Shown one piece after another: positions 10,048-20,001 of a stretch of 32,696 nucleotides of DNA. Within the stretch, counting starts at the first letter, position 1. The number at the start of each line of letters is the position of its first letter. The stretch is from an uncultured Alphaproteobacteria bacterium (lineage in GTDB: Bacteria; Pseudomonadota; Alphaproteobacteria; HIMB59; GCA-002718135). The notes beneath the pieces were generated by a model. The model was not told the DNA's origin and did no database searches. It worked only from the letters and a program-made list of their open reading frames with translations. Location: positions 1 to 32,696 of the forward strand of contig CACLBK010000011.1 in assembly GCA_902605135.1 (NCBI GenBank), in the 5' to 3' direction. Position numbers and translations under genes: made by a program.

Positions 10048-11134
10048 CAAAACAATCGCGGTTATATTTTTCCAATCTTTTACAGGCATCATAAGCTTCT
10101 TTTTTTGAAAAATTTTCAAATCTAGATTCATAAAGTTGTTTACCACTAACTTTTATTAGAACTACGTTTGATGTTTTATCTCTAGTTGATACTGGATATT
10201 TATTTTTAATTAATTTAATTTGTTTTTCAGCATTATTTCTATATTTAAATGTTCCTACAACTATTGAGTAACTATCTGTTTCAATTTCTTTTGATTCCTG
10301 TTTAACTATTTTTTTCTCGTTAACAATTGAAGTAATATTTAATTCAGCAAATTCTTTATCCATGATAATTTTAAGTGATTTATTTCTTTGATTACCAGTA
10401 TCTCCACCAAAAAGAATTCCTATCAGTCTTTTGTCATCTCTCACTGCTGAAAAAGCTAATTGAAAACCAGAAGCTTTTATATAACCCGTCTTAATTCCAT
10501 CGGCGCCTTCATAGCTTAACATTAATTTATTATGTGTCTTATAAGTTTTACCTTTGTAAGAAAATTTTGTTTGATTAAATAACTTATACTCATCTGGAAA
10601 ATTTGAAATCAAAGCATGTGAAAGTTTTGCAATATCTCTGGCAGTTGTTAACTGTGCTCTATTAGGAAGACCTGATGCATTTTTAAATGTTGTGTTGTTC
10701 ATACCTAAATTTTTTGCATAACCAGTCATTAGTATTGCAAATTCTTTTTCAGTTCCTGATATATTTTCTGCAACGACAGTAGCTACATCATTTGCTGATT
10801 TAATTATTAATGCATTGACTGCGTCTTTCACTTTAATGCTCGAACCTGTCTCTAAGTATAATTTACTGGGTGACCTTGATGCAGCAACACTTGAAACACT
10901 TAATTGACTATCATAAGTTAGTTTTCCTTTTTTGATATAATCAAATACTATGTAGAGAGTCATAATCTTAGTTAGGGATGCAGGATAGTTTTTTGTATCA
11001 GCATTAATCTCGAATAAGACTTCCTCAGTGTCAAAATCTATGACTATTGCAGCTTTTTTAGCAATTAGATTTGAAGAAAAACTTAGTATAAAAATACTAT
11101 TTAAAAATATGATTAAAAATAAATTTTTTTTCAT
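10037..11134 (-). CDS. D-alanyl-D-alanine carboxypeptidase (penicillin-binding protein 5/6 family) with C-terminal SPOR-like region
   Basis: PASLTKIMTLY (SxxK), SANDVA (SxN), DGIKTGYIKASG (KTG); C-terminal YSIVVGTFKYRNNAEKQIKLIKNKYP resembles SPOR. Confidence 0.92.
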   Translation of the reverse strand: MKKNLFLIIFLNSIFILSFSSNLIAKKAAIVIDFDTEEVLFEINADTKNYPASLTKIMTLYIVFDYIKKGKLTYDSQLSVSSVAASRSPSKLYLETGSSIKVKDAVNALIIKSANDVATVVAENISGTEKEFAILMTGYAKNLGMNNTTFKNASGLPNRAQLTTARDIAKLSHALISNFPDEYKLFNQTKFSYKGKTYKTHNKLMLSYEGADGIKTGYIKASGFQLAFSAVRDDKRLIGILFGGDTGNQRNKSLKIIMDKEFAELNITSIVNEKKIVKQESKEIETDSYSIVVGTFKYRNNAEKQIKLIKNKYPVSTRDKTSNVVLIKVSGKQLYESRFENFSKKEAYDACKRLEKYNRDCFVRS

Positions 11135-11217
11135 TTTTTTTTGATTAACATATGATTTTCGATGTTTTCAAACACAAAAATACTTTAAAATATTTTAAAA
11201 CATATTATTTATTAACT

Positions 11218-11553
11218 ATGGCAAATGAAGATCAAAATAATGACAATAATAATCAAGATTTTCAAAGGGGCGTTCTATTAGACACTAAGCCTAAGACAAA
11301 AAAACCCTCAATGTATAATGTTTTATTATTAAATGATGATTATACACCAATGGAATTTGTTGTAATGGTTTTGGAAAAAATATTTAATAAAAAACAAGAA
11401 GAGGCAACGCAAATTATGCTTCATGTTCATAAAAATGGTGTCGGTGTTTGTGGCACTTTTACATATGAAGTTGCAGAATCTAAATGTAAATCTGTTATGG
11501 ATATGGCTAAAAAAAATGAACATCCCTTACAATGCACAATGGAGAAAAGTTAA
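11218..11553 (+). CDS. clpS: ATP-dependent Clp protease adaptor ClpS
   Basis: [42 protein letters not shown]. Start set to internal ATG at 11218 (MANEDQNN). Confidence 0.95.
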   Translation: MANEDQNNDNNNQDFQRGVLLDTKPKTKKPSMYNVLLLNDDYTPMEFVVMVLEKIFNKKQEEATQIMLHVHKNGVGVCGTFTYEVAESKCKSVMDMAKKNEHPLQCTMEKS

Positions 11554-13826
11554 TGTTATCACAAAATTTAGAAAAAACTTTAAGAGAAGCTTACCAACTA
11601 GCAACAACATACAAGCATGAGTATGTTACTCTAGAACATTTACTCTTATCTCTTCTTGAAGATAAAGACGCAATCAGTGTATTAAAAGCATGTGCTGTTG
11701 ACATTGATAATCTGAAGGAAAGTGTAGAAAAATTTATTATCAACGATTTAGAAAGTCTTAAGGATAATTTTACCGGAGAGCCAAAATTAACAAACGGCTT
11801 TCAAAGAGTTTTACAAAGAGCAGCAATACATGTTCAGTCAAGTGGAAGAGAAGCTGTGACAGGAGCTAACATGATCGTTGCTTTATTTTCTGAAAAAGAA
11901 AGTCATGCAGTATATTTTCTTCACCAACAGAATATGAGTAGACTAGATGCAGTTCAGTATATTTCACATGGCATTTCAAAAGCGGATGAAAGTTTTGATA
12001 ATGAAGATCTTGCTAACGATCAAGGTTCAGAAAATAATGAACAAAAAAATGCTAAAAGCGCACTAGGGCAATTCTGTATTAATTTAAATGAGAAATCTAA
12101 AAATGGAAAAATAGATAAACTTATAGGTAGGAGTAAAGAACTAGATAGAACTATTCAAATTTTATGCAGAAGACAAAAAAATAATCCCTTATATGTAGGG
12201 GATCCAGGTGTTGGAAAAACAGCAATAGCTGAAGGCTTAGCAAAAAGAATTACCGATAAAAATGTTCCTAAAATTATGGAAGATGCAGTAATTTATTCAT
12301 TAGACATGGGGGCTTTATTGGCTGGCACAAGATACAGAGGAGATTTTGAAGAAAGATTAAAAGCTGTCTTAAAAGAATTACAAAAAAAAGAAAAAGCTGT
12401 TTTGTTTATTGATGAAATACACACTGTTATTGGTGCTGGAGCAACGAGTGGAGGTTCTATGGATGCAAGTAATTTACTTAAACCATCTTTAGGTAATGGT
12501 TCATTAAAATGTATAGGGTCTACAACGTATAAAGAATTTAAAAACTATTTTGAAAAAGATAGGGCATTGGTAAGAAGATTTCAAAAAATAGACGTCAAGG
12601 AACCAACTAAAGACGAAACTATAAAAATTTTAGAAGGTCTTAAAACTTATTATGAAGAACATCACAATATTAAGTACTCACCTGAAGCAATAATTAGCGC
12701 AGTCGAATTATCTAATAAGTATATTGGAGATAGAAAACTTCCTGATAAGGCTATTGATGTTATAGATGAGGCAGGAGCTTCGCAATACTTATTACCTGAA
12801 GAAAAGAGAAAAAAAATTATTCTTTCAAAAGATATAGAAGCAGTTGTTGCTTTGATGGCAAGAATACCAACGAAATCTGTAAATCAAAGTGATAAAAACA
12901 GTCTAAAAAATTTAGAAAGAGATCTGAAAAATTTTGTTTTTGGTCAAGATAAAGCTATTGAAGAATTATCATCATCAATTAAGCTAGCTAGAGCTGGTTT
13001 GAGAGAAGATGGAAAACCTATTGGTTCATATTTGTTTTCAGGGCCAACTGGTGTAGGTAAAACCGAAGTAGCAAAACAATTAAGTAATACACTGGGTATT
13101 AAGCTTCTAAGATTTGACATGTCAGAATACATGGAGAGACACACAGTAAGTAGACTTATTGGAGCTCCTCCAGGCTATGTTGGCTTTGATCAAGGTGGAT
13201 TATTAACTGATGGTGTGGATCAAAATCCTCACTGTGTTTTACTTTTAGATGAAATTGAAAAAGCACACTATGATCTTTTTAATATACTCTTACAAGTAAT
13301 GGATTACGGAAAATTAACTGATCATAACGGTAAAACAATTGATTTTAGAAATGTTATATTAATTATGACAACAAATGCTGGTGCGATAGATGTTTCTAAA
13401 AATAAAATAGGTTTTAATGCAAAAAGATCGAATGATGATAGCAGCGATGCGATTAATAGAATCTTTTCCCCTGAATTTAGAAATCGTATTGATTCCATTA
13501 TTCACTTTAATCATTTATCAAAAAATATTGTCCTGTCTATCGTTGATAAATTTATTATAGAAATTGAAGCACAACTTGAAGATAAAGGTGTTTCTTTGTC
13601 AATTAATAAAGAGGCAAAAGAATTACTTGCTGAAGATGGCTATGATGAAGTCTATGGAGCTAGAGAGTTAGGAAGAGTAATACAAGAAAAAGTAAAAAAA
13701 CCAATGGCTGAGGAATTAATTTTTGGGAAATTAGCAAAGGGTGGTCATGTTGAAATAACATGCAAGGATAAAAAAATTGCCTTTGAATTTTCAAATAAGC
13801 AAGAGGTTAAAAAAGAATTAGCCTAG
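11553..13826 (+). CDS. clpA: ATP-dependent Clp protease ATP-binding subunit ClpA
   Basis: Two AAA+ modules (GDPGVGKTAIAEGLA, GPTGVGKTEVAKQL), Clp N domain; TAATG overlap with the clpS stop and GGAG upstream support start 11553 (MLSQNLEK). Confidence 0.96.
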   Translation: MLSQNLEKTLREAYQLATTYKHEYVTLEHLLLSLLEDKDAISVLKACAVDIDNLKESVEKFIINDLESLKDNFTGEPKLTNGFQRVLQRAAIHVQSSGREAVTGANMIVALFSEKESHAVYFLHQQNMSRLDAVQYISHGISKADESFDNEDLANDQGSENNEQKNAKSALGQFCINLNEKSKNGKIDKLIGRSKELDRTIQILCRRQKNNPLYVGDPGVGKTAIAEGLAKRITDKNVPKIMEDAVIYSLDMGALLAGTRYRGDFEERLKAVLKELQKKEKAVLFIDEIHTVIGAGATSGGSMDASNLLKPSLGNGSLKCIGSTTYKEFKNYFEKDRALVRRFQKIDVKEPTKDETIKILEGLKTYYEEHHNIKYSPEAIISAVELSNKYIGDRKLPDKAIDVIDEAGASQYLLPEEKRKKIILSKDIEAVVALMARIPTKSVNQSDKNSLKNLERDLKNFVFGQDKAIEELSSSIKLARAGLREDGKPIGSYLFSGPTGVGKTEVAKQLSNTLGIKLLRFDMSEYMERHTVSRLIGAPPGYVGFDQGGLLTDGVDQNPHCVLLLDEIEKAHYDLFNILLQVMDYGKLTDHNGKTIDFRNVILIMTTNAGAIDVSKNKIGFNAKRSNDDSSDAINRIFSPEFRNRIDSIIHFNHLSKNIVLSIVDKFIIEIEAQLEDKGVSLSINKEAKELLAEDGYDEVYGARELGRVIQEKVKKPMAEELIFGKLAKGGHVEITCKDKKIAFEFSNKQEVKKELA

Positions 13827-14956
13827 TTTTTGAAGGGAAGAAAATCGTCTAGTTTTTCTTTCTGATTGTCAATTAGCTGACCTTCATTGTCTAGAAAATT
13901 TTGAATTGCTTTACTGAATTCTTGATCTCTGATCCAATGGGTGCTCCAAGTTTTAGTGGGAACATAACCTCTTTGTAATTTGTGTTCACCTTGTGCTCCA
14001 GCTTCTACAATCTTAATATTATTTTTGATAGCGTATTCTATTGCTTGATAGTAACAGAGTTCAAAATGTAAAAATGGTACTTCGTATTTTGATCCCCATA
14101 AACGTCCATAAAGATGAGTTCTGCTTATAAAATTAATTGCTGATGCAACCATTTTTTCTTCTTGAAAAGCCATAATAAGTAATATTTTATCTTTAAAATT
14201 ATTTAATATTTCAAAGAAAAAATCTTTTGTTAAATATGTGGATCCCCACTTTCTACCTGTAGTATCTAAATAACATTCATAAAAAAACTTAATATGCTCT
14301 TCTTTAATGTCTTCTCCATTAAGCAATTTTACATTGAGGTTATTTTTTTCAATGCATTGTCTTTCACGTCTAATAATTTTTCTTTTTCTTGAAGATAAGT
14401 CATTTAAAAAATCATCAAATTTTTTATATTCATTATTATGCCAATGAAATTGAATACCTGATCTAATCATGATGTTATCAACATCATGCCAATTAGAAAC
14501 ATCATTAACAAAATTAAAGTGTAGCGAAGAAACATTAATTTTTTTTGCTTCTTCTATAATATTATTGATTACTTCAACTTTCTTTTTCTTTTTATTTTTG
14601 ACACATCTATTTAAGACAATTCTATCCCCTGTTACTGGTGTGAAAGGAATGGCTGATTGAAGTTTTGGATAATAACTAATTCCATATCGATGATACGCAT
14701 CTGCCCAAGAATGATCAAAAATATATTCACCAAACGAATGGTTTTTTATATAAAGTGGGCACAAAGAAATAATTTTATCATTTTCTCTTTCAATAAAGTG
14801 ATAGGATTGCCATCCTGATTTAGTATTTGCGCTTTTACTTTTTTCTAGTGCGTAGAGAAATTCATATTGTAAAAAAGGATGATCATCACCAACACATTCA
14901 TTCCATTCTGATTTATTAATTTCACTTAGAGAAGAGCAAAAAAAATATTTACTCAT
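13823..14956 (-). CDS. COG3146-like GNAT/FemAB-type N-acyltransferase ('peptidogalycan biosynthesis' family)
   Basis: 377 aa; ISLCPLYIKNHSFGEYIFDHSWADAYHRYGISYYPKLQSAIPFTPVTG and VEAGAQGEHKLQRGYVPTKTWSTHWI are typical of this family. Confidence 0.85.
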   Translation of the reverse strand: MSKYFFCSSLSEINKSEWNECVGDDHPFLQYEFLYALEKSKSANTKSGWQSYHFIERENDKIISLCPLYIKNHSFGEYIFDHSWADAYHRYGISYYPKLQSAIPFTPVTGDRIVLNRCVKNKKKKKVEVINNIIEEAKKINVSSLHFNFVNDVSNWHDVDNIMIRSGIQFHWHNNEYKKFDDFLNDLSSRKRKIIRRERQCIEKNNLNVKLLNGEDIKEEHIKFFYECYLDTTGRKWGSTYLTKDFFFEILNNFKDKILLIMAFQEEKMVASAINFISRTHLYGRLWGSKYEVPFLHFELCYYQAIEYAIKNNIKIVEAGAQGEHKLQRGYVPTKTWSTHWIRDQEFSKAIQNFLDNEGQLIDNQKEKLDDFLPFKN

Positions 14957-14966
14957 TTTAAATATT

Positions 14967-15431
14967 CTACTTAATTTTAATTATAGCGTCTATTTCAACT
15001 GAAATATTTAGAGGTAATGCATTTGAGCCAACTGCAAAACGAGAGTGCCTTCCTTTATCACCAAAAATATTTACTAATAAATCAGATGCCCCATTAATAA
15101 TCTTGGGTTGATCATTAAATTCATTATCACAATTTACAAAACCACCAAGCTTTAAAAAAGTATCTAATCTATTCCAATCACCATTTATGGAAGATTTAAG
15201 TGCAGCAATAATGTTAATGCAGCAAAGTTCAGCTGCTTTTACTCCTTCTTCTTGAGAAATTTCATTACCTACTTTTCCACTATATATAATTTTACCATCT
15301 ATCACTGGACCTTGACCAGATACATAAACAGTATTATCAGAAACTTTATAAGGTACATAATTTGCGAGCGGTGATGGTAAATCAGGGATTTTTAAATCTA
15401 ATTTCTTGATATTCTCTTCAAAGATGTGCAT
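14967..15431 (-). CDS. RidA (YjgF/YER057c/UK114) family protein
   Basis: 154 aa; YVPYKVSDNTVYVSGQGPVIDGKIIYSGKVG, VFGDKGRHSRFAVGSNALPLNISVEID-type C terminus. Confidence 0.88.
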   Translation of the reverse strand: MHIFEENIKKLDLKIPDLPSPLANYVPYKVSDNTVYVSGQGPVIDGKIIYSGKVGNEISQEEGVKAAELCCINIIAALKSSINGDWNRLDTFLKLGGFVNCDNEFNDQPKIINGASDLLVNIFGDKGRHSRFAVGSNALPLNISVEIDAIIKIK

Positions 15432-15476
15432 TAAATACTATATAAAACAATTTGAGTGAAGGTAAAGAAAACAAAG

Positions 15477-16043
15477 ATGATTAAATTTCAAAAACTATTT
15501 ATTTTCATCTTCTTATTCTCAATATTTTTAAAAGGGGGGATTGCTATGGCTGATGAAAAAAAAGATATTATTCATATGACACTGAAAGATGGAGTTGTTG
15601 TGATAGAGACAAAACCTAATATTGCACCAAAACATGTAAAACAAATCAAGCAACTTATAGAAGAAGGTCAATATGATGGAGTTGTTTTCCATAGAGTAAT
15701 TGATGGATTTATGGCTCAAACCGGAGATGTAGAGTTTGGAAATTCTAGTAAAGATAATTTTAATTTATCAAGAGCAGGCACAGGTGGATCAAGCCTCTCC
15801 AATATTGAGGCAGAATTTTCTTCTGAAAATCATGGTAGAGGTACTTTATCTATGGCAAGAGCTCAGAACCCTAATAGTGCTAATAGTCAATTCTTCATAT
15901 GTTTCAATGATTGTTCGTTTTTAGATGGACAATATAGTGTTTGGGGTCAAGTAACAGAAGGTATGGAGTATGTTGATAACATTACTAGAGGTGAACCACC
16001 TGCTGACCCTGATAAAATAATAAAAATGGAAATTATTAAATAA
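15477..16043 (+). CDS. Cyclophilin-type peptidyl-prolyl cis-trans isomerase
   Basis: FHRVIDGFMAQTGDVEFG, MARAQNPNSANSQFFICF, FLDGQYSVWGQVTEGM. Likely signal peptide MIKFQKLFIFIFLFSIFLKGGIAMA; alternative internal start at 15546. Confidence 0.93.
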   Translation: MIKFQKLFIFIFLFSIFLKGGIAMADEKKDIIHMTLKDGVVVIETKPNIAPKHVKQIKQLIEEGQYDGVVFHRVIDGFMAQTGDVEFGNSSKDNFNLSRAGTGGSSLSNIEAEFSSENHGRGTLSMARAQNPNSANSQFFICFNDCSFLDGQYSVWGQVTEGMEYVDNITRGEPPADPDKIIKMEIIK

Positions 16044-16047
16044 CTAA

Positions 16048-17130
16048 ATGTTTGTTGCAGATTTGCATAATGATCTTGTGCAAAGAGTTATTGAAGGCGA
16101 AGATGTAACCAAGTTTACACCACATGGTCACACCGACATACCACGTTTATTAGAATCTAAAATTGACTTAGAAATTTTAATTATTTGGGTCTCAAGTAAA
16201 TCTTCTGACCCAAAATTCTTTGAAAGAGCCAACAAAATGTATGATGAAATAGAAAAAATTTCATCAAACCAAAAAATAGTTATACCTAAGAAATTCTCAG
16301 ATATCAGTGACGGTATAATTGATAATAAGTTAATGCTTCCAATTGCAATGGAAGGTGGAGAGGGAATAGAAAATAATATTAATAACCTTTTTCACTTTAT
16401 TGAAAAAGGTCTTTTATATTTTGGTCCAACTTGGAATCATTCTTTGGAATGGGTATCATCCAATTATGATGAAACATATAATTCATCTAATCTTAAGAGT
16501 CATGGTTTAAATGAATTTGGAAAAGAAGTAATTAATGTATGTCAAGAAAACAAAGTTTTAATTGATGTTTCACATATTGGAGAAAAAAGTTTTTGGGATA
16601 TTGCCAAAATCAGTTCTAAACCTATTATTGCTTCACATTCTAGTGTTTATAATTTATGCCCACATTTTCGAAATTTAAAAGACGATCAAATTGAAGAAAT
16701 AAAAAAATCAAAAGGCTTGATAGGATTAAACCCTTATCCTTTTTTTATCGATAAATCATTTAAAGAAAGAGAAAATAAAGAAAGAAAAAAATATTCCGAT
16801 GATTTAAACTCAATAGAAAGAAAGTATTCAAATAAAATATCTCAATGGATTGCAAAACAACATTTTCTTCAAAAAAAATTAGCTGATATATGTCCAAGTA
16901 TAGAAATCTTTGTCGATCATATTGAGTATGTGATTAATAAAATTGGTATTGATTATGTTGGTATTGGTAGTGATTACGACGGACTTGATTGTTTGCCAAA
17001 TAAGTGGAATGATTGTTTAGACCACATGATAATTCAAGAAAGTTTAGAGAATAGGGGATATAAAAATTCAGAAATTGAGAAAATTATGGGAAAAAATATA
17101 CTAAGGGTTTTGGAAGAAATCCATAATTAA
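16048..17130 (+). CDS. Membrane (renal-type) dipeptidase family protein
   Basis: DLHNDL metal motif, AMEGGEGI, LIDVSHIGEKSFWDI, PIIASHSS, YVGIGSDYDG. Confidence 0.92.
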   Translation: MFVADLHNDLVQRVIEGEDVTKFTPHGHTDIPRLLESKIDLEILIIWVSSKSSDPKFFERANKMYDEIEKISSNQKIVIPKKFSDISDGIIDNKLMLPIAMEGGEGIENNINNLFHFIEKGLLYFGPTWNHSLEWVSSNYDETYNSSNLKSHGLNEFGKEVINVCQENKVLIDVSHIGEKSFWDIAKISSKPIIASHSSVYNLCPHFRNLKDDQIEEIKKSKGLIGLNPYPFFIDKSFKERENKERKKYSDDLNSIERKYSNKISQWIAKQHFLQKKLADICPSIEIFVDHIEYVINKIGIDYVGIGSDYDGLDCLPNKWNDCLDHMIIQESLENRGYKNSEIEKIMGKNILRVLEEIHN

Positions 17131-17718
17131 AAAAATACCAATTAAGACTAAGACTATTCCTGATATTTTTTGAATAATATTTTTTCTTCTATGAAAAAAA
17201 TCACCCATTCCATAACTTGTCACAATAATTGAAACTATAATGTACCAAATACCATCTATAAACGATGCAGTAATAACAAGTACTGAATGAGAAAAAAGTG
17301 TAGCATCTATTTTAACAAATTGCGAAAATACAGCTGAAAACCATATAAGAATTTTAGGATTAAAAATTGCTATTGAAAAACCTTGTAGGAAAGAATTGAA
17401 ATTTTTTTGATCATTTATATTTTCAATTTCTTGATCTTTTTGAAATAAAAACTGAATCCCTATAAATAATAAAAATAGAATTCCTATGATTTGTATGATT
17501 TGAAATATAAATTCATTTGTGGTTAAAATAATTATAAGTCCAGTTACGGCAAAGACTGCGTATAAACCCATACCTAATCCATGACCAATAGAAGTCATCA
17601 GACCAGCAAATCTATTTATTTTAACACTGTTTCTGATAATTAATGCTAGACTAGGTCCAGGTGACATTGCCCCAGCAATACAAACGGAGGCAAACTGAAG
17701 CCAAAAAATAAAAGTCAT
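17101..17718 (-). CDS. LysE family amino acid exporter
   Basis: 205 aa; SPGPSLALIIRNSVKINRFAGLMTSIGHGLGMGLYA; FNPKILIWFSAVFSQF. Confidence 0.9.
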   Translation of the reverse strand: MTFIFWLQFASVCIAGAMSPGPSLALIIRNSVKINRFAGLMTSIGHGLGMGLYAVFAVTGLIIILTTNEFIFQIIQIIGILFLLFIGIQFLFQKDQEIENINDQKNFNSFLQGFSIAIFNPKILIWFSAVFSQFVKIDATLFSHSVLVITASFIDGIWYIIVSIIVTSYGMGDFFHRRKNIIQKISGIVLVLIGIFLIMDFFQNP

Positions 17719-18453
17719 TTAATTTTTTGTTAAGGATAAATATTTTTTTATTGTCTCTTCTAAACCAAATTCAAAAGTATCACATATAAGTGCGTGACCT
17801 ATAGATACTTCTTTAATATCTTTAATATTATCTAAAAAAAATTGTAAATTATCCAAATTCAAATCATGGCCAGCATTTAATTCAATTTTTGGAAATTCTT
17901 TTCGAAGGAAATTTGATACATCTATATAAGATTTAATTGATTTATCACTATTTTCTTTAAAAATATGTGCAAAGTCATAGGTATAAAGTTCAACACGATC
18001 CGAATTTATTATTTCTAAATTTTCTAGTCCCTTAATTGAAGGGTTAATAAATATTGATACTCTAATTTTATTTTGTTGAAATTCACTTACTGTATCATGT
18101 AGAAAATTTTTATTCTCCTGACAATCCCAGCCAAAAGAAGAAGTTAAAGCTCCAGGAGGATCTGGTACTAATGTAACTTGATCTGGTTTAACTTTTATGA
18201 TTTTATTTATAAAAAAATCAGATGGATAACCTTCAATATTGAATTCTTTATTTTCAAAATTTGATATTAAATTTTTTAATAGTTCTAAATCAGAAAATTT
18301 CGCATGTCTTTCGTCAGGTCGTGGATGAACTGTAATTCCATCTGCTCCGTATGTTAAACACTTACTGCTTAAGTCTACTAAATTTGGAAGATCTGCACCT
18401 CTCGCATTTCTAACGAGGGCAAATTTATTCACATTTACACTTAAAGCTGTCAT
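17719..18453 (-). CDS. pdxJ: Pyridoxine 5'-phosphate synthase
   Basis: 244 aa; VNKFALVRNARG, GADGITVHPRPDERHA, QVTLVPDPPGALTSSFGWD, ELNAGHDLNLDNL, SIGHALI. Confidence 0.94.
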   Translation of the reverse strand: MTALSVNVNKFALVRNARGADLPNLVDLSSKCLTYGADGITVHPRPDERHAKFSDLELLKNLISNFENKEFNIEGYPSDFFINKIIKVKPDQVTLVPDPPGALTSSFGWDCQENKNFLHDTVSEFQQNKIRVSIFINPSIKGLENLEIINSDRVELYTYDFAHIFKENSDKSIKSYIDVSNFLRKEFPKIELNAGHDLNLDNLQFFLDNIKDIKEVSIGHALICDTFEFGLEETIKKYLSLTKN

Positions 18454-18528
18454 ATTTAATTAATTTTTTTGTTATCTAGTTTATTTATAAATTTTAGAAA
18501 CAAATACCACCAAAATAAAAGGAGTAAT

Positions 18529-18849
18529 ATGAATAAATTTTATATAATTGGAAAATTAAGTCCTGAATACGTAAAAGGGTATATGAGTAATCCAGATCAA
18601 GATAGAGCAGCTATTGTAGGTAGTGCAGTAGAAAGAGCAGGTGCAAAATTACTTAGTTTAGAATTTGTAAGAGGTGATTATGACATTATTGCTATCACAG
18701 AAGGCGAATATGAATCTATGCTTGCAATGAAAATCACAACTTTACAATCAGGAATGTTAAAAGAATTACTTATTCTAGATACTAATTTTGATATGATTGG
18801 TACTATTAAAAAAGCAGCCGCAGCTTCTGGGACTTATAAGGCTACATAA
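18529..18849 (+). CDS. GYD domain-containing protein
   Basis: AVERAGAKLLSLEFVRGDYDIIAITEG matches the GYD family; start at ATG 18529 preceded by AAAGGAG. Confidence 0.82.
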   Translation: MNKFYIIGKLSPEYVKGYMSNPDQDRAAIVGSAVERAGAKLLSLEFVRGDYDIIAITEGEYESMLAMKITTLQSGMLKELLILDTNFDMIGTIKKAAAASGTYKAT

Positions 18850-18856
18850 GAAGTAA

Positions 18857-19513
18857 TTAAATAATTTTTCCATATGTTTTAAGCATCCATTCGTTAACTT
18901 TTGGATGCTTATAAACTTCTTCTCTCAATACTTTTATTTTTTTGTATGGTTCTAGAATATTTGTTGGTACACCATCTAAAAGGCCAGAGCTTAACCAACC
19001 AAGTAATCTCCAAATAGCTAAATCAGCAATAGATATTTTTTTTCCAATAAAAAAATTAGATTCTTGATTTTTTTCAAGTAAATTTTCTAAAAATTGAAAC
19101 CATTTTGGTAGATGTTTAGTTGCTAATATTTTTCTTGCTAATTCTAATCGATCTTTTTCCTTATCTCTGCCAGAAAGAGTTACAAGATAATTGATATCTT
19201 GTGCAGCTTCTATAATTTGATCAATTTGAGCAGCTTCAAGATCATTATTCTTAGGATATAGACCAGATAATTTTCCACAAAATCTTGCAATAGCTCCAGT
19301 TTGCGCAAAGATTTTACCATCAACATCTAAAACTGGTAACTGCTTAAATGGCGCTATTAGTCCGTTGGGTAGTTTTCCATCTTTTTTTAACAAATCTGTA
19401 TCTCGACTTTCAAAACGATAATCTTTGAAAGGAATATCACCAATAAAAAGAGCTAGTCTTGTAACCTCAGCTCTCCAAAAAGGTATTTTGAAATAGTATA
19501 ATGTAATTTCCAT
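18857..19513 (-). CDS. Glutathione S-transferase family protein
   Basis: 218 aa; N-terminal thioredoxin-like domain YYFKIPFWRAEVTRLALFIGDIPF...FKQLPVLDVDGKIFAQTGAIARFCGKLSGLYP and helical C domain. Confidence 0.88.
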   Translation of the reverse strand: MEITLYYFKIPFWRAEVTRLALFIGDIPFKDYRFESRDTDLLKKDGKLPNGLIAPFKQLPVLDVDGKIFAQTGAIARFCGKLSGLYPKNNDLEAAQIDQIIEAAQDINYLVTLSGRDKEKDRLELARKILATKHLPKWFQFLENLLEKNQESNFFIGKKISIADLAIWRLLGWLSSGLLDGVPTNILEPYKKIKVLREEVYKHPKVNEWMLKTYGKII

Positions 19514-19548
19514 ATTGATAAATTCTTACAATTATATGATACACAGTT

Positions 19549-19947
19549 ATGAAGAAAATAATAGATATTTCCATTATTCTAATAAACTTATTATTTTTTA
19601 GTTATTATTCAATTCAATTATTAATTTTTACTGATGAATTTGCTTTAAATAATCTAGGTTTTTTTAATCACGCTGTGGCTGGATTATCAGAAGTATTAGG
19701 AATAATTTTTTTAACTTTTGTTATTGGTTTTATTTTTATTTTTTTTAAAGGAATAGAAAAGCAGTTACCATTTATTTTTTCAATTTTTATCTTACAACTT
19801 CTTGCTTCATTAAATTTTTGGAGATATGTCCTTACAGACAGCCCTGGAGAAACAAGTATTCAAGTAATTATAATAAATGCAATAATTTTTTCTCTAGTTA
19901 GTTTTCTTAGTTTAATAATGATAATTAATAATATAAGAAAATTGTAA
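19549..19947 (+). CDS. Small integral membrane protein of unknown function
   Basis: 132-aa ORF with about four hydrophobic segments; fills an otherwise empty interval. Confidence 0.65.
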   Translation: MKKIIDISIILINLLFFSYYSIQLLIFTDEFALNNLGFFNHAVAGLSEVLGIIFLTFVIGFIFIFFKGIEKQLPFIFSIFILQLLASLNFWRYVLTDSPGETSIQVIIINAIIFSLVSFLSLIMIINNIRKL

Positions 19948-20001
19948 TTAAATTATTAAAATTTTAAATATAATTATTAGATTGTGTAGGTATTAAATTA
20001 G

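Noticed and set aside
11423-11620. Plus-strand ORF of 65 aa overlapping clpS and clpA
   Set aside because: Alternative frame across two well-supported genes with a TAATG junction
15736-15924. Plus-strand ORF of 62 aa within the cyclophilin gene
   Set aside because: Out-of-frame with strong cyclophilin motifs
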